44,452 bases of DNA from Bacillota bacterium. Its GTDB lineage: Bacteria; Bacillota; Bacilli; Alicyclobacillales; Alicyclobacillaceae. A program made the position numbers and the translations under genes. The stretch is taken from the NCBI GenBank assembly GCA_027336365.1, contig DAHWFY010000005.1, positions 1 through 44,452 of the forward strand, read 5' to 3'. Below, in pieces: positions 20,173 through 32,088 of this stretch. Numbering within the stretch: the first letter of the stretch is position 1; each line of letters starts with the position of its first letter. The notes beneath the pieces are model-generated. The model had not been told where the DNA came from, searched no databases, and was given only the letters and a program-made list of their open reading frames with translations.

Positions 20173-21663
20173 TTACTTTACCGGGTCTTGCTTGTTCAGA
20201 TCCGGCAAGGGCCATCCGTCAAACAGATCATCCAACCAGGGTGTGAAGCCCACCCGTACCCGTTCCCTATGGTGAGTGCTGAGAGATGTCCCCCAGACCC
20301 ATGCCAGGGTTTGCACCACCTCCGTTCTATTCAGATGCATAGCTATCAGCAAAGCCAAAGACTGACCCAGTTCAGGTGCCGACATCCCATCTCGCCACCA
20401 TGTAGCCCAACGAGCCACGTCCCGAATCGAAGCCTTGCCGACAAACGATTTCCACAGTCCAAAGTACGATACCAGCCCCTCGGCCCGTTCTCCCGGAGTG
20501 GGAAATTCCGCAAGCGTTGCTTCAAAGCGTGGATGCATCAAGAAACCGCTCAACAACACTGGAATTGCCGGAGTTTGTGAGGCGAATGTAATCTCTCCCA
20601 CTGTACGTATCACAGACCATGTTCGCAAGGCGAATGCCCGTCCCCGCTCTCCTTCTCGACTGCAAGAATCGGCAATATCGTACAGATGCTCCACCACCCG
20701 CTCCATGTATGCCACCTGTCCCTCGTACAAGAGGTGACTGAAGGCTAGGTGACGATAGGCTCGCACCACCAACTCAGCCGCAGAAAAAGCCTGTTCTTTC
20801 ACGTAATGCAAGCTTTGCGCTTGAAGGTCATCTAGGACAATTCCAATTAGCCCTGCCTCGTTCTCTTTTACCGCGACACCCACAATTTCCACCCATTGGT
20901 CTACCAGATTACGGTGCACCTGCAATAAGGGGTCTTCTTTGTTCCTCGGCAAAGGCAATTGTTCGGCAATCTGTAGCATCACTTCCATGCAGCGGATTGC
21001 CGTCAAAGAATCAGCAAAGGATGCAGCGCGTTTGGCGATATCGCAAATCTGCTCAACACTGTCCAACGCCACCCGGTACCGCCTCTTGACAAATGCACGA
21101 TGATACTCGCGTTCAATCAATTCAATAATTCGTTCCGGTTTAAGCAATTGAACCACAGCATACATGTAAAGCAACAAACTGAGAAAGCAGATGACCACTA
21201 GCACCAAGTCTGCGCTCATCTCTGGCCGTAAGGATGCTGGTAATGGTTCCCTTAAGGGATCCCGAATTTTGGCCATCAGAAAAAAGCTGTGCACAATGGT
21301 GAACAAATAGAGAATAAACAGAGACGCGTTGTAGGGAAGTCTTACAAAAAAGTCCAATACTCGATGTGTATAATTTCCGGCAGTCATTTGAATAGCCACT
21401 AAAATCACAGATATAGACAGGGCTAAAATGGTAGACAGAGAGGACACAATCGTATTCAGGTAGTTCCGAGCCGTATCTGTGTCTCCGGAAAAGATTGCAG
21501 GGGGATGTAAAAAAACTAACACGATAATCACACTAGCAGCTACAAGGTGAAACAGCCAGGAGGACATCACAAACTTGACGTGGATCTTTACGCCTTGATT
21601 CCAGGACCGTGAACGTTCCCCTGAGGATAACACTCCAATGCCCCGCTTTCTACAATCGTCCAC
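20173..21663 (-). CDS. Predicted membrane protein, DUF2254-like; the start may be internal to the ORF
   Basis: Several N-terminal hydrophobic helices, LNTIVSSLSTILALSISVILVAIQMTAGNYTHRVLDFFV, then a soluble C-terminal region. Confidence 0.65.
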   Translation of the reverse strand: MDDCRKRGIGVLSSGERSRSWNQGVKIHVKFVMSSWLFHLVAASVIIVLVFLHPPAIFSGDTDTARNYLNTIVSSLSTILALSISVILVAIQMTAGNYTHRVLDFFVRLPYNASLFILYLFTIVHSFFLMAKIRDPLREPLPASLRPEMSADLVLVVICFLSLLLYMYAVVQLLKPERIIELIEREYHRAFVKRRYRVALDSVEQICDIAKRAASFADSLTAIRCMEVMLQIAEQLPLPRNKEDPLLQVHRNLVDQWVEIVGVAVKENEAGLIGIVLDDLQAQSLHYVKEQAFSAAELVVRAYRHLAFSHLLYEGQVAYMERVVEHLYDIADSCSREGERGRAFALRTWSVIRTVGEITFASQTPAIPVLLSGFLMHPRFEATLAEFPTPGERAEGLVSYFGLWKSFVGKASIRDVARWATWWRDGMSAPELGQSLALLIAMHLNRTEVVQTLAWVWGTSLSTHHRERVRVGFTPWLDDLFDGWPLPDLNKQDPVK

Positions 21664-21718
21664 TTTTCATCTTGCCCCGACTGGTCTATTATGAAACGGG
21701 CATTTCCTTTGTCCACAG

Positions 21719-23038
21719 ATGTTGAAGGCTGTCGAGAGGGGCGGAAACATGGAAGCAAAGATCAACAAACGCTTAGTTGCAGGGGCAAATATGCCAGCAC
21801 CGGACGACAACGTGTTAACCAACACACAGGAAGCGGTGTATCAAGCACTGTCACGCTTGGGGTATTCTGAATCCGTTTACGATGTGCTGAAAGAACCCTT
21901 GCGGGTGTTAACGGTTAGAATTCCGGTACGCATGGATGACGGCCATGTAGAAGTGTTTACGGGATATCGTGCGCAACACAACGACGCCATTGGCCCCATG
22001 AAGGGGGGAATTCGATTTCATCCCAATGTATCATTGGACGAGGTTAAAGCGTTGTCCATTTGGATGAGTCTCAAGTGTGGCATCTTCAACCTGCCATACG
22101 GTGGCGCAAAGGGTGGAATTATCTGTGATCCCCGCACCATGTCCTTAGGAGAACAAGAACGGTTGGCACGTGGCTACGTTCGCGCCATCAGCCAAATTGT
22201 TGGCCCTACGAAAGATATTCCTGCTCCAGACGTGTATACAAATCCACAGATTATGGCTTGGATGTATGACGAATACAGTCGCATCCGGGAGTACGATTCC
22301 CCCGGGTTCATCACTGGCAAGCCCATCGTTTTAGGCGGCTCACAAGGTCGAGAAAAGTCCACCGCATTGGGCGTATGCTTTTGTGCTCGAGAAGCGGCGG
22401 CAACCCAAGGACGTTCATTGAAAGATCTGCGCGTCATGATTCAAGGTTTTGGCAATGTCGGCAGTAATGCAGCCTTGTTACTGCATGAGATGGGCGTAAA
22501 GATTGTCGGCGTCAGCGACGCTGGTGGCGGTATTTATGATGAAAATGGACTGGATGTCCCGGAATTACTGGACAAACGGGACTCCTTCGGCATGGTAACA
22601 AACAATTTCTCCCACGTCATGTCGAACGACGAGTTTCTCATTCAACCTTGCGATATCCTGATTCCTGCCGCATTGGAAAACCAGATTACGGAAAGAAACG
22701 CGAATCAAATTCAGGCCTCCATCATTGTCGAAGCTGCAAATGGACCTACGACTCCAGAAGCAGACGAAATTCTTCACAAAAAGGGCGTTCTCCTGATTCC
22801 GGATGTGGTAGGAAATGCTGGCGGAGTGACCGTTTCCTACTTCGAATGGGTGCAAAACAATCAAGGCATGTACTGGACTGAAGAAGAAGTGAATCAACGT
22901 CTGGAGACCCTGATGGTCAACTCAATCCAAAATATTCTTCACACCTCCAAACGATACCAGGTCTCCACCCGCATGGCCGCTTACATGGTGGGCATCAAAC
23001 CTTTTGCCGAGGCTATACGCTGGCGCGGTTGGGTGTAA
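21719..23038 (+). CDS. NAD(P)-dependent glutamate dehydrogenase (Glu/Leu/Phe/Val family); start may be the Met at 21749
   Basis: GYRAQHNDAIGPMKGGIRFHPNVSLDEVKALSIWMSLKCGIFNLPYGGAKGGI, QGFGNVGSNAA. Confidence 0.95.
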   Translation: MLKAVERGGNMEAKINKRLVAGANMPAPDDNVLTNTQEAVYQALSRLGYSESVYDVLKEPLRVLTVRIPVRMDDGHVEVFTGYRAQHNDAIGPMKGGIRFHPNVSLDEVKALSIWMSLKCGIFNLPYGGAKGGIICDPRTMSLGEQERLARGYVRAISQIVGPTKDIPAPDVYTNPQIMAWMYDEYSRIREYDSPGFITGKPIVLGGSQGREKSTALGVCFCAREAAATQGRSLKDLRVMIQGFGNVGSNAALLLHEMGVKIVGVSDAGGGIYDENGLDVPELLDKRDSFGMVTNNFSHVMSNDEFLIQPCDILIPAALENQITERNANQIQASIIVEAANGPTTPEADEILHKKGVLLIPDVVGNAGGVTVSYFEWVQNNQGMYWTEEEVNQRLETLMVNSIQNILHTSKRYQVSTRMAAYMVGIKPFAEAIRWRGWV

Positions 23039-23179
23039 AAGGGGCCTAAAAGAGGTTATCAGAAACAACCCATTACCTGACGGCCCCCACCTTTGAAAAG
23101 AGCCACTCCCGACTCCCAGGCAATTTTCATCCTTGGTGGTGGCCATCAGGCCGTGGATATTTCTTACAACCGCTGGAAG

Positions 23180-23866
23180 TCAGTCCAAAAACCCGTCCAT
23201 CTGTCCCCAACGCTCGGGATGAGAGCGCCACTGCAACAGAGTCTCCTGATATTCATCGCTCACGGCCCCAGATTGTATTGCATAGCGAATCAGCGTATTA
23301 TAGTCCAGCAATCGGTAGACTGGTAGGTTGGCCTTATTTGCCCGTTCACTGGCCACAGAAAAATCGTAGGAAAAAATGACACAGACCGCAACCGGGAGCA
23401 AACCTTCTTCTCGCAAGGCCTCCACGGCTTCGAAGGCGGAGTTTCCCGTAGACAGTGTGTCTTCCACCACCAAGGTACGTAATCCGGAATTAAAATTTCC
23501 CTCAATGCGGCGTTTTTTACCATGTCCCTTGACACTTCCCCGGACGTAGACCATTGGCAAATTTAGCAAGTCCGCCACCCAAGCGGCGTGGGGAATGCCG
23601 GCAGTAGCCGTACCTGCAATCAAATCAATCTCTGGCATGTCGTGTTCCACCACCGCCGCCATTGCCTGGGCCACCCATTTACGCAAAAAGGGAGACCCAA
23701 GAACCAGTCGGTTGTCACAATAAATTGGTGCTTTCCAGCCAGAAGTCCAAGTAAAGGGCTCCTGCGGTCGTACCTCCACCGCCCCAATTTGCAACAATCC
23801 CGCAGCTAGTACCTTTGTGTCCAACCATGGCACATCGCGCAAGACAGTCTTTGTTGTCACACGGCA
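23180..23866 (-). CDS. pyrE: Orotate phosphoribosyltransferase; the ORF is open to 23956 and the exact start is uncertain
   Basis: PFTWTSGWKAPIYCDNRLVLGSP, GTATAGIPHAAWVADLLNLPMVYVRGSVKGHGKKRRIEG, TLVVEDTLSTGNSA. Confidence 0.92.
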   Translation of the reverse strand, partial: CRVTTKTVLRDVPWLDTKVLAAGLLQIGAVEVRPQEPFTWTSGWKAPIYCDNRLVLGSPFLRKWVAQAMAAVVEHDMPEIDLIAGTATAGIPHAAWVADLLNLPMVYVRGSVKGHGKKRRIEGNFNSGLRTLVVEDTLSTGNSAFEAVEALREEGLLPVAVCVIFSYDFSVASERANKANLPVYRLLDYNTLIRYAIQSGAVSDEYQETLLQWRSHPERWGQMDGFLD

Positions 23867-24684
23867 TCTCCCCTTCTTGGACCCTCGGGAGTGGGGTTTT
23901 GCACCGATAGATTGACATCCCCTTGTGCCTGAAGCACACCGTTCATCTCGTCCCAAATACCAGCCAGAGCCTTTTTCTTGTCTGCCACCAGAGTGACCGC
24001 CCTGCCCAGGACAAGCCGGTCAGCACCTAGATGCAGGGCTTCACCCGGAGTCAAACTGCGGGCTTGGTCGTGCTTTGCGCTGCCTAAGGGCCGAATGCCG
24101 GGTACCACCGTGATAAAGTGTGCTGGGGTCACCGTTCGAATGCGAGGCACATCAATAGCGGCGGCCACAACTCCATCCAAACCACAGTCGGCACTCAATC
24201 GCGCCATCACTGAAACCGTCTCCGATAAGCTGGTAAACCCCAACTCATGCCACAGATTCTCGTTAATACTGGTGAGCACCGTCACCCCAATCAGTAGCGG
24301 AGGTTCTTTTAAGATGTCCACGGCCTCTCTGGCGGCCAGCAACATTTCTCTCCCGCCAGCAGTATGCACATTTACCATTTCTACCCCAGGAACGCAGACC
24401 GAACGGATGGCGCCCGCCACTGTGTGCGGAATGTCGTGCAACTTGATGTCCAAAAATACCCGTTTACCTCGTCTATGCAACTCTCGCAGCGCCATTGGCC
24501 CATCCCCACAAAACAATTCCAAGCCAACTTTATAGCCGCGTACCGCATCCCCAAACAGTTCCACCAGGTCCTGCGCCTGGGTCCAGGTTGGTACGTCCAA
24601 AGCTAAGTAAGTTCGTCTCCTAACCCAATCAAACCGAGGGGATTGCAAGTATTCTTGCCATGAACCGGAGATTATATCGTTCAC
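23857..24684 (-). CDS. pyrF: Orotidine 5'-phosphate decarboxylase
   Basis: [49 protein letters not shown]. Confidence 0.93.
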   Translation of the reverse strand: MNDIISGSWQEYLQSPRFDWVRRRTYLALDVPTWTQAQDLVELFGDAVRGYKVGLELFCGDGPMALRELHRRGKRVFLDIKLHDIPHTVAGAIRSVCVPGVEMVNVHTAGGREMLLAAREAVDILKEPPLLIGVTVLTSINENLWHELGFTSLSETVSVMARLSADCGLDGVVAAAIDVPRIRTVTPAHFITVVPGIRPLGSAKHDQARSLTPGEALHLGADRLVLGRAVTLVADKKKALAGIWDEMNGVLQAQGDVNLSVQNPTPEGPRRGDAV

Positions 24685-27600
24685 CGCTTCATCCCTGCCT
24701 CTTTCGTTTTCCGCTGACTCTCACCGGTACTTAGAACTCCGTGAGCTTCACCCAGGGGTTCGGTACGAAACCGTAAGATAGACAACACCTCGAACAAGGA
24801 AGCTGCGGTATCAAGAGAAGTCAAGCAAGGAACCCCATGTTCCACCGCCGTGCGGCGAATACGAAACCCATCTCGCTCTGGTTTTGTTCCTTTTGTGAGC
24901 GTATTGATGACCAGTTGAATGCGTCCCTCACGAATATCGTCAGCCAAATTGGGAGTTCCCTGGGCGAGTTTATTGACCACCTGTACCGTCAAACCCCGTT
25001 CCCGCAAATACCGAGCCGTTCCTTCCGTGGCCGCCAGACGAAAACCCAGAGCGGACAACCCAGAAAGAATTGGAAAGGCCTCCTCTTTATCCTTATCCGA
25101 CACCGTTGCCAGAATGGTTCCGTGACTTGGAATGGTTGTGCCTGCCGCCTGAAGACCCTTGTATAAGGCTTTAGCAAGATTTCCCTCGATTCCCATCACC
25201 TCACCGGTGGATTTCATCTCCGGTCCGAGCGTAATGTCCACCCGGCGCAGTTTTGCGAAAGAGAACACCGGCACCTTGACGGCCACTCGTTGCGATTCTT
25301 TAACCAGACCCGAATTCCAGCCCAGGTCTATCAGACGTGTTCCCAAAACTGCTCGCATGGCCAAGTCTACCATCGGAATCTGAGTCACCTTAGACAAGAA
25401 AGGCACCGTCCGAGAGGCTCTAGGATTGACCTCCAGCACATATGCATCGTCACCTTGCACGACAAACTGAATATTCACGAGACCTTTGACCTGCAACCCT
25501 CGCGCAATCTGAACGGTGTAATCCACCAAGCGTTGCTTGACTGTAGCCGTCAAAGACTGAGGTGGATACACGGCAATGGAATCACCCGAATGCACCCCAG
25601 CCCGTTCTATATGCTCCATAATTCCAGGAATCACCACAGTCTCGCCATCACTGACCGCATCCACCTCTACCTCGGTGCCATGGACATACCGATCTACCAG
25701 AACGGGGTGATGGTTTGATACCTCCACAGCTTCTTCCATGTAGGTTCTCATGTCCTCGTCACTGTAAATAATCTGCATAGCCCGCCCTCCCAACACATAA
25801 GAGGGTCGAGCCAACACCGGATAGCCCAAGTCTGCCGCGGCCCCCAACGCTCCCTCCAGAGACGTAACAGCCCGTCCAGCAGGTCGAGGAATGTGTAGGT
25901 TGGCCAACAGATTATCAAACTTTTCCCGGTCTTCGGCCATGTCAATATCTTCCAAAGAAGTTCCATAAATTCGTACCCCAGCCGCCGCCAATGGTGCAGC
26001 CAAGTTAATGGCCGTTTGTCCACCAAACTGAACAATGACACCGTCGGGACGCTCCCGCTCAATGACGTGCAGCACGTCCTCTAGATGCAGGGGTTCGAAA
26101 TACAGTCGGTCTGAGGTATTGAAGTCTGTAGACACAGTTTCTGGATTGTTATTGATAATGATGGCCTTGTATCCTGCTTTGCGAATAGCCCACACCGCAT
26201 GCACTGAACAGTAATCAAATTCGATACCTTGACCTATACGAATGGGCCCAGACCCTAGAACCAACAATTTTTTCGTCGAGTCAGCCACTACTTCGTTTTC
26301 TTCCTCATAGGTGCTGTAATAATACGGTGTGACGGCGGCAAACTCCCCCGCACAGGTGTCCACCATCTTGTAAACTGGGCGAAGATTGAGATCTCTGCGC
26401 AATTCGGTCACCTCTGCCAAGGTGACGTTAAAGATTCTCGCTATGGCGCTGTCGGGCCAACCCCTGTTCTTGGCCTTCACAAACAACTCTCGTTGCCATG
26501 TTCTCAGCGCGGCGAGACCATCTTTGGCGACCTCTTGCAAGTCCTGTTCCAAGGTGATAATGTCGCGTACCTTGTGTAAAAACCACGGGTCAATGGCAGT
26601 CAGGTCCATTAGGGTCTCTAACTCATAACCTCGGCGCATCGCCTCGGCCAGTACCCACAGGCGTTCGTCGTCCGGTTGCGCCAGGCGTTTCTGAATTTCT
26701 CGATTCGACCAAGCAGATGCTTCTTTACACCACAGACTATCGCGACCGATTTCCAAGGAACGGACTGCTTTCAGCAAGGATTCCTCAAAGTTTCTGCCAA
26801 TGGCCATCACCTCACCGGTGGATTTCATCTGAGTGCCCAAGCGACGATTGGCACTGTTAAATTTGTCAAATGGCCAACGGGGTATCTTGGTCACGATGTA
26901 GTCCAGTGCCGGTTCAAAGGCTGCGTAAGTTTCTTGCGTCACTGGGTTGCGAATCTCATCCAAACGGTAACCAACGGCAATCTTTGTGGCCACTTGAGCA
27001 ATTGGATAGCCTGTAGCCTTGGATGCCAAAGCACTGGAACGACTGACTCGTGGGTTGACTTCAATCACATAGTAATGGAAACTATGTGGATCTAAGGCAA
27101 ACTGTATGTTGCATCCACCCTGAATTCCCAAAGCCCGAATAATCTTCAGGCTCGCGCTACGTAGCATCTGGTAGTCTTGGTCAGAAAGGGTCTGACTGGG
27201 AGCTACCACAATGCTGTCCCCGGTATGAATTCCCACTGGGTCAAAATTTTCCATGTTACACACCACAATACAGTTGTCTGCGCCATCCCGAATGACCTCA
27301 TATTCAATTTCCTTATATCCAGCTATACTCTGCTCAACTAAAATTTGATGAATCGGTGAAGAACCCAAACCCAAATCCACGATATCTTTGTATTGGTCCC
27401 AGTCCTCCGCTATGCCGCCACCGGTCCCCCCCAGGGTATATGCAGGGCGGACGATGACCGGAAAACCAATCCGCTGTGCAAACTCCTTCGCTCCCAGCCA
27501 ATCCGTGACAATTTCACTTTCTGGTACTGGCTGTTGCAATTCGGACATGAGTTCTCGAAACTTTTGTCGGTCTTCCGCCTTTTCTATGGAACTTATGGGC

Positions 27601-27983
27601 GTTCCTAACAACTCAACACCCTGTTCTGCCAACACTCCGGACTTCGCCAGTTGAACCGCTAAATTTAAACCCGTTTGCCCTCCGAGAGTGGGCAACACCC
27701 CGTCCGGTTGCTCCTTGCGCACAATTTGCTCCAGGAATTCCTGAGTCAAGGGTTCCAGATACACCTTGTCGGCAATGTCCGTGTCTGTCATGATGGTGGC
27801 CGGATTAGAGTTGACCAATATAACCTCGAACCCTTCCTCCCGCAGACTTTGACAAGCTTGAGTGCCAGCATAGTCAAACTCAGCCGCCTGCCCAATCACA
27901 ATCGGACCGCTGCCAATCACCAAAATCTTGTGCAGATCAGTTCGCTTCGGCACTCGACCGCCATCTCCCTTCCGCAAATGCAT
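24681..27983 (-). CDS. carB: Carbamoyl-phosphate synthase large subunit
   Basis: 1100-aa protein with duplicated ATP-grasp halves: [22 protein letters not shown] and [22 protein letters not shown]. Confidence 0.97.
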   Translation of the reverse strand: MHLRKGDGGRVPKRTDLHKILVIGSGPIVIGQAAEFDYAGTQACQSLREEGFEVILVNSNPATIMTDTDIADKVYLEPLTQEFLEQIVRKEQPDGVLPTLGGQTGLNLAVQLAKSGVLAEQGVELLGTPISSIEKAEDRQKFRELMSELQQPVPESEIVTDWLGAKEFAQRIGFPVIVRPAYTLGGTGGGIAEDWDQYKDIVDLGLGSSPIHQILVEQSIAGYKEIEYEVIRDGADNCIVVCNMENFDPVGIHTGDSIVVAPSQTLSDQDYQMLRSASLKIIRALGIQGGCNIQFALDPHSFHYYVIEVNPRVSRSSALASKATGYPIAQVATKIAVGYRLDEIRNPVTQETYAAFEPALDYIVTKIPRWPFDKFNSANRRLGTQMKSTGEVMAIGRNFEESLLKAVRSLEIGRDSLWCKEASAWSNREIQKRLAQPDDERLWVLAEAMRRGYELETLMDLTAIDPWFLHKVRDIITLEQDLQEVAKDGLAALRTWQRELFVKAKNRGWPDSAIARIFNVTLAEVTELRRDLNLRPVYKMVDTCAGEFAAVTPYYYSTYEEENEVVADSTKKLLVLGSGPIRIGQGIEFDYCSVHAVWAIRKAGYKAIIINNNPETVSTDFNTSDRLYFEPLHLEDVLHVIERERPDGVIVQFGGQTAINLAAPLAAAGVRIYGTSLEDIDMAEDREKFDNLLANLHIPRPAGRAVTSLEGALGAAADLGYPVLARPSYVLGGRAMQIIYSDEDMRTYMEEAVEVSNHHPVLVDRYVHGTEVEVDAVSDGETVVIPGIMEHIERAGVHSGDSIAVYPPQSLTATVKQRLVDYTVQIARGLQVKGLVNIQFVVQGDDAYVLEVNPRASRTVPFLSKVTQIPMVDLAMRAVLGTRLIDLGWNSGLVKESQRVAVKVPVFSFAKLRRVDITLGPEMKSTGEVMGIEGNLAKALYKGLQAAGTTIPSHGTILATVSDKDKEEAFPILSGLSALGFRLAATEGTARYLRERGLTVQVVNKLAQGTPNLADDIREGRIQLVINTLTKGTKPERDGFRIRRTAVEHGVPCLTSLDTAASLFEVLSILRFRTEPLGEAHGVLSTGESQRKTKEAGMKR

Positions 27984-29145
27984 CCATCATTTCCATGAAA
28001 TCGTCAAACAGAGCGTCCGAATCATCGGGACCTGGACGGGCTTCTGGGTGGTACTGCACACAAAAAGCTGGCAAGCGGCGATGGGCAAGTCCCTCTACTG
28101 TGCCATCATTCTGGTTGATGTGAGTCAACTCCAAATCCGTATCCGCCAAGGAGGCAGCGTTCACCACGTACCCGTGATTTTGTGAAGTAATGGTCAAACG
28201 GCCCGTGCGCAAATTTTTTACCGGGTGATTCACTCCGCGGTGGCCAAACCTTAGTTTTTCCGTTGTTGCCCCGCAAGCTAGGGCCATCAACTGATGTCCC
28301 AAGCAGATGCCGAACACCGGTATCTTCCCCAACAACAGAGATATCGCCTCGACCGCGTAGGGGGCATCTTCAGGGTCTCCGGGGCCATTGCTGAGCATTA
28401 CGCCTGTCGGCTGCCAGCTCAACACCTCCTCCGCCGTGGTGTGAGCAGGAACCACAATCACGTCACAACGTCTGGCCAACAATGACCGCAACACCCCCGC
28501 CTTACTGCCAAAATCCATCAGAACCACTCGTCTGCCCTCGCCAGGACAGCGATACACCACCGGAGTCGTGACATGATCTATCTGGTCCGTGGGCCAAGGC
28601 CGCTCCTTAAGACGAGCCAGCAACTCTTCTTCAGGTGTATTCAACGTCGTCAAGACAGCTTTTAATGTGCCTTCACTGCGAATGCGTTTAGTCAGTTGAC
28701 GCGTATCCACCCCAGCGATGCCAACAATCCCATAACGCTTCAGGTAACTGTCTAAATCACCCAAACTCTTATGATGACTGGGTGCCTCAGCAAATTCTCG
28801 GACAACAAATCCAAACACGTAAGGACGCCGGGATTCCACATCATCCACGTTGATCCCATAGTTACCTATCAATGGGTAAGTCATAGTGACAATCTGGCCA
28901 TAATAGGATGGGTCTGTGAGCACCTCCTGGTATCCCACCATCCCCGTGTTAAAAACCAATTCTCCGAAAGACTCGCCGTCAGCACCAAAACCAATCCCGT
29001 GAAAAACCGTTCCGTCCGCCAACAGCAATCGTGCCGGGCGACGAGTGGTGTTGTCTAATGTCCTCAACTGGTTGTTCCCTCCGTTTCCCGGTAAATCACC
29101 TGTCCAGCCACCAGGGTCAGTCGTACCCTCCCGTTTACTGGCCAA
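27937..29145 (-). CDS. carA: Carbamoyl-phosphate synthase small subunit; start may be internal
   Basis: [64 protein letters not shown]. Confidence 0.96.
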   Translation of the reverse strand: MASKREGTTDPGGWTGDLPGNGGNNQLRTLDNTTRRPARLLLADGTVFHGIGFGADGESFGELVFNTGMVGYQEVLTDPSYYGQIVTMTYPLIGNYGINVDDVESRRPYVFGFVVREFAEAPSHHKSLGDLDSYLKRYGIVGIAGVDTRQLTKRIRSEGTLKAVLTTLNTPEEELLARLKERPWPTDQIDHVTTPVVYRCPGEGRRVVLMDFGSKAGVLRSLLARRCDVIVVPAHTTAEEVLSWQPTGVMLSNGPGDPEDAPYAVEAISLLLGKIPVFGICLGHQLMALACGATTEKLRFGHRGVNHPVKNLRTGRLTITSQNHGYVVNAASLADTDLELTHINQNDGTVEGLAHRRLPAFCVQYHPEARPGPDDSDALFDDFMEMMDAFAEGRWRSSAEAN

Positions 29146-30356
29146 CCCGCAAAGGGAGTATTCTGCCCCTTGCTGTGCATCTTTTTCGGATCAATATAAG
29201 TTTTGAAAGATCCATCAAAGACCGTCAAGTCGGCCGGACCGCCCACCCGCAGAACCCCTCCATGAAGGCCAAACACCTGTGCAGGACGTAGTGACATGGC
29301 GTGCATCAGCCGCTGCAAAGGCCATTGATGCAGCACAACCAGGTGGGTGTACAGCAAGGGCAGCACAAATTCGCTACCTACCATGCCAAAGGGAGATTTC
29401 CAAATTCCCTGGGCTTTCTCGTCGCGGGTGTGCGGCGCATGGTCCGTTGCAACCACATCCAGTGTGCCATCCAGCAGTCCTTCCCAACAGGCCATGCGAT
29501 CCCGCTCGCTGCGCAACGGTGGATTAACTTTGAATACCCCATCGTCCAGTCGCACCGCCTCCTCGCTGAGCAACAGGTGATGAGGTGTCACCTCGGCTGT
29601 AACCTGAACTCCCCTGGCCTTGGCAAACCGGATGAGGGCCACCGTGGGCTCTGCACTGACGTGGCAGACGTGCAAATGGGCTCCGGTCTCTTCCGCCAAC
29701 AGCAGATCTCGGGCAACCATAGCTGCTTCCGCTGAAGCCGACAGGGGTGGAACCTGAAACTTGGCTGCCGCCCCTGGATTCATCAACCCACCCCTGGCGA
29801 TACTGGCATCCTCGGCATGAATGGCCACTGGTAGATTCAGAGATGCGGCAATCACCAAGGCTTCTCGCATCAATCCACCATCCTGCACGCCCTTGCCATC
29901 GTCCGAAATGGCCACCGCTCCTGCCTCTTTCAGACCTGCGAAATCCGTCAACTCCTGCCCCTGTTGGTCTCTGGTGATGCAAGCAATCGGTCGAACCTGG
30001 GCGGCTCCGGCAGCCTTTCCACGCTGAACAACGTCCCTCACACGCTGAGGAGTATCCAGTGGGGGTATGGTGTTCGGCATACAGGCTACCTGAGTAAAAC
30101 CTCCAGCGGCCGCTGCCAGAGTTCCCGATGCGATGGTTTCTTTATGTGTCTGTCCCGGTTCGCGCAAGTGGACATGAAGGTCAATCAGCCCCGGCAACAG
30201 CCACTCTCCGTGTAGAAAAATCGTCTCGTCCGCTTCCGGCAAGTCGGTACCCAGAGCAAGCACTGTCCCCTGCACCGTATCTATCAACACCTCACAGGGT
30301 GTCAAACTGCCGTCGATTAAGTCCAGTAACTGACCTCCACTCAATTTTCGTTTCAC
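29064..30356 (-). CDS. pyrC: Dihydroorotase
   Basis: LLPGLIDLHVHLREPGQTHKETI, VVATDHAPHTRDEK. Confidence 0.96.
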   Translation of the reverse strand: MKRKLSGGQLLDLIDGSLTPCEVLIDTVQGTVLALGTDLPEADETIFLHGEWLLPGLIDLHVHLREPGQTHKETIASGTLAAAAGGFTQVACMPNTIPPLDTPQRVRDVVQRGKAAGAAQVRPIACITRDQQGQELTDFAGLKEAGAVAISDDGKGVQDGGLMREALVIAASLNLPVAIHAEDASIARGGLMNPGAAAKFQVPPLSASAEAAMVARDLLLAEETGAHLHVCHVSAEPTVALIRFAKARGVQVTAEVTPHHLLLSEEAVRLDDGVFKVNPPLRSERDRMACWEGLLDGTLDVVATDHAPHTRDEKAQGIWKSPFGMVGSEFVLPLLYTHLVVLHQWPLQRLMHAMSLRPAQVFGLHGGVLRVGGPADLTVFDGSFKTYIDPKKMHSKGQNTPFAGWPVNGRVRLTLVAGQVIYRETEGTTS

Positions 30357-31405
30357 AGCCCCTGTCCTCCCAGCAGTTGGTCTAAAATGGCCATCCGCAT
30401 GTACAGCCCATTCTCCACTTGGCGAAAATATGCCGCCCGTGGGTCTCCATCAATCGCTGGATCAATTTCTCCTACACGAGGCAAAGGGTGCAAAATCCTC
30501 GCATGTTCAGGCAAGAGTGCTAATTCCCTCGTTCCAATCCTAAGTTCGCTGTTCTCAGAACCAACCGTTGCCGCAATCACCGCAGCGCTGGGTGCTGCGC
30601 TGGTATCGCCAGGAAATCCTGACCCCGCATCGCCTTGCAACCTCTCTCGCTGGATCCGAGTCTGATATACCACATCAACCGTCGGCAATACTTCATCCAT
30701 TCTTGTTACTCCCTGAATAAGCAGGCCAGCTGCTGAAAGTGCCTGCATTTCCTCCTGGGGAAGTGAAAAACCAGGCTCTGGAAGTAAGCTGACCTGTACA
30801 CCGTGAAATTGGGTAAGTGCCCACAATAGGGAATGCACGGTACGACCATACTTTAAGTCCCCGAGAACAACGATGTGTAATCCATCAATTTTTCCCAGCT
30901 CCCGAAACATGGTGTAGATATCCAGCATGGCCTGAGTTGGGTGTTCCCCGTCTCCCGCTCCCGCATTGACCAGAGGAACGGGACTGAATCTCGTTGCTTC
31001 CTGGAAGGCCATTGCATCATGGTGGCGAATCACGATGATGTCCGCGTATGCCCCCACCACTCTCACTACGTCCGCCAGGGTCTCTCCTTTTTTTGCCGAT
31101 GAATTCTCTTTGGCATTTTCAGCACCAATCACCTGCCCACCCAATTGCAGTACCGCCGTTTCAAAAGACAACCGTGTACGAGTACTGGGCTCATAAAACA
31201 GAGTGGCCACCACCGCTCCGGGATGCAAGGCATTCCGATCTCGCCGTGTCATTTTACGCAGCGCCTCGGCTCGAGTCATCCACGTTTCCATTTGCTGTCT
31301 TGCCAAGTTGCGCACCGTCACCAGGTGTAACAAACCGCTCTGACCCACCCTTTGGAACTCAGGTGAGGGAATCATCGGGAGTGACAATCCAGACGCCATC
31401 TTCAT
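30353..31405 (-). CDS. pyrB: Aspartate carbamoyltransferase catalytic subunit; ORF is open to 31432
   Basis: FYEPSTRTRLSFETAVLQLGG, NAGAGDGEHPTQAMLDIYT. Confidence 0.95.
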   Translation of the reverse strand: MKMASGLSLPMIPSPEFQRVGQSGLLHLVTVRNLARQQMETWMTRAEALRKMTRRDRNALHPGAVVATLFYEPSTRTRLSFETAVLQLGGQVIGAENAKENSSAKKGETLADVVRVVGAYADIIVIRHHDAMAFQEATRFSPVPLVNAGAGDGEHPTQAMLDIYTMFRELGKIDGLHIVVLGDLKYGRTVHSLLWALTQFHGVQVSLLPEPGFSLPQEEMQALSAAGLLIQGVTRMDEVLPTVDVVYQTRIQRERLQGDAGSGFPGDTSAAPSAAVIAATVGSENSELRIGTRELALLPEHARILHPLPRVGEIDPAIDGDPRAAYFRQVENGLYMRMAILDQLLGGQGL

Positions 31406-31901
31406 GATCCACCTCCTGTAACCGCACGGCAATCATCTCGTTGCGTGAGGTAGGGACATTTTTCCCCACATAATCGGCCCGGATGGGCAATTCTCGATGC
31501 CCCCTGTCAATCAAGGCAGCAAGTTGTACGGTTCGCGCCCGTCCCGCCGACATCAGGGCATCAAGAGCTGCCCTGACTGTTCTCCCTGTGTAAAGCACAT
31601 CATCCACCAGAACCACTGCCTGATTCTGTACGGTCAAATTCACTTGACTGGGATGTGGCCGCCTCGCAGCGTCCACATCGTCCCGGTAAGGTCGCGGGTC
31701 CAAGTGCTGAACCGGTGGACGAGTTCCCTCAATACTGGCCATCTTGTCCGCAATTCGGTCCGCCAAAATGGCCCCCCTTGTCTGAATTCCTACCATGGTG
31801 AGCCCTTCCAATCCCTTGTTACGTTCAAGAATTTCATGGGCCATACGCGTAATCGACCTGTGCATCCCGACTTCATCCATAATTTGCGCCTTTGTTTGCA
31901 T
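31359..31901 (-). CDS. pyrR: Bifunctional pyr operon regulator / uracil phosphoribosyltransferase; ORF is open to 31931
   Basis: MQTKAQIMDEVGMHRSITRMAHEILERNKGLEGLTMVGIQTRGAILADRIA, VVLVDDVLYTGRTVRAALDAL. Confidence 0.95.
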   Translation of the reverse strand: MQTKAQIMDEVGMHRSITRMAHEILERNKGLEGLTMVGIQTRGAILADRIADKMASIEGTRPPVQHLDPRPYRDDVDAARRPHPSQVNLTVQNQAVVLVDDVLYTGRTVRAALDALMSAGRARTVQLAALIDRGHRELPIRADYVGKNVPTSRNEMIAVRLQEVDHEDGVWIVTPDDSLT

Positions 31902-31998
31902 GGTGCTCCCACCTCTCCGCCTGCACCCCATCCCTGACCGCAGACAGTGGGGGTGCTATTGCCGCGCCAATCCCATCGAACATCCTGCTGGAGCCACT

Positions 31999-32031
31999 AA
32001 AAAAGCGACCGTCCCGAATGGGAGCAGCCGC
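31999..32031 (-). terminator. Intrinsic terminator in the pyrR leader (pyr attenuator)
   Basis: On minus: GCGGCTGCTCCC-ATTC-GGGACGGTCGC, about 11 pairs with one bulge, followed by TTTTTT. Confidence 0.8.
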
Positions 32032-32088
32032 AAAGTTGACGAAATACACGAGTACACAGTCGTTGTCAACTTATCCTTACGACTCCTT

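Noticed and set aside
25195-26835. Long identical string TCACCTCACCGGTGGATTTCATCT occurring twice ~1.6 kb apart
   Set aside because: Both fall in carB and encode MKSTGEVM in its two ancestrally duplicated halves; not a mobile repeat.
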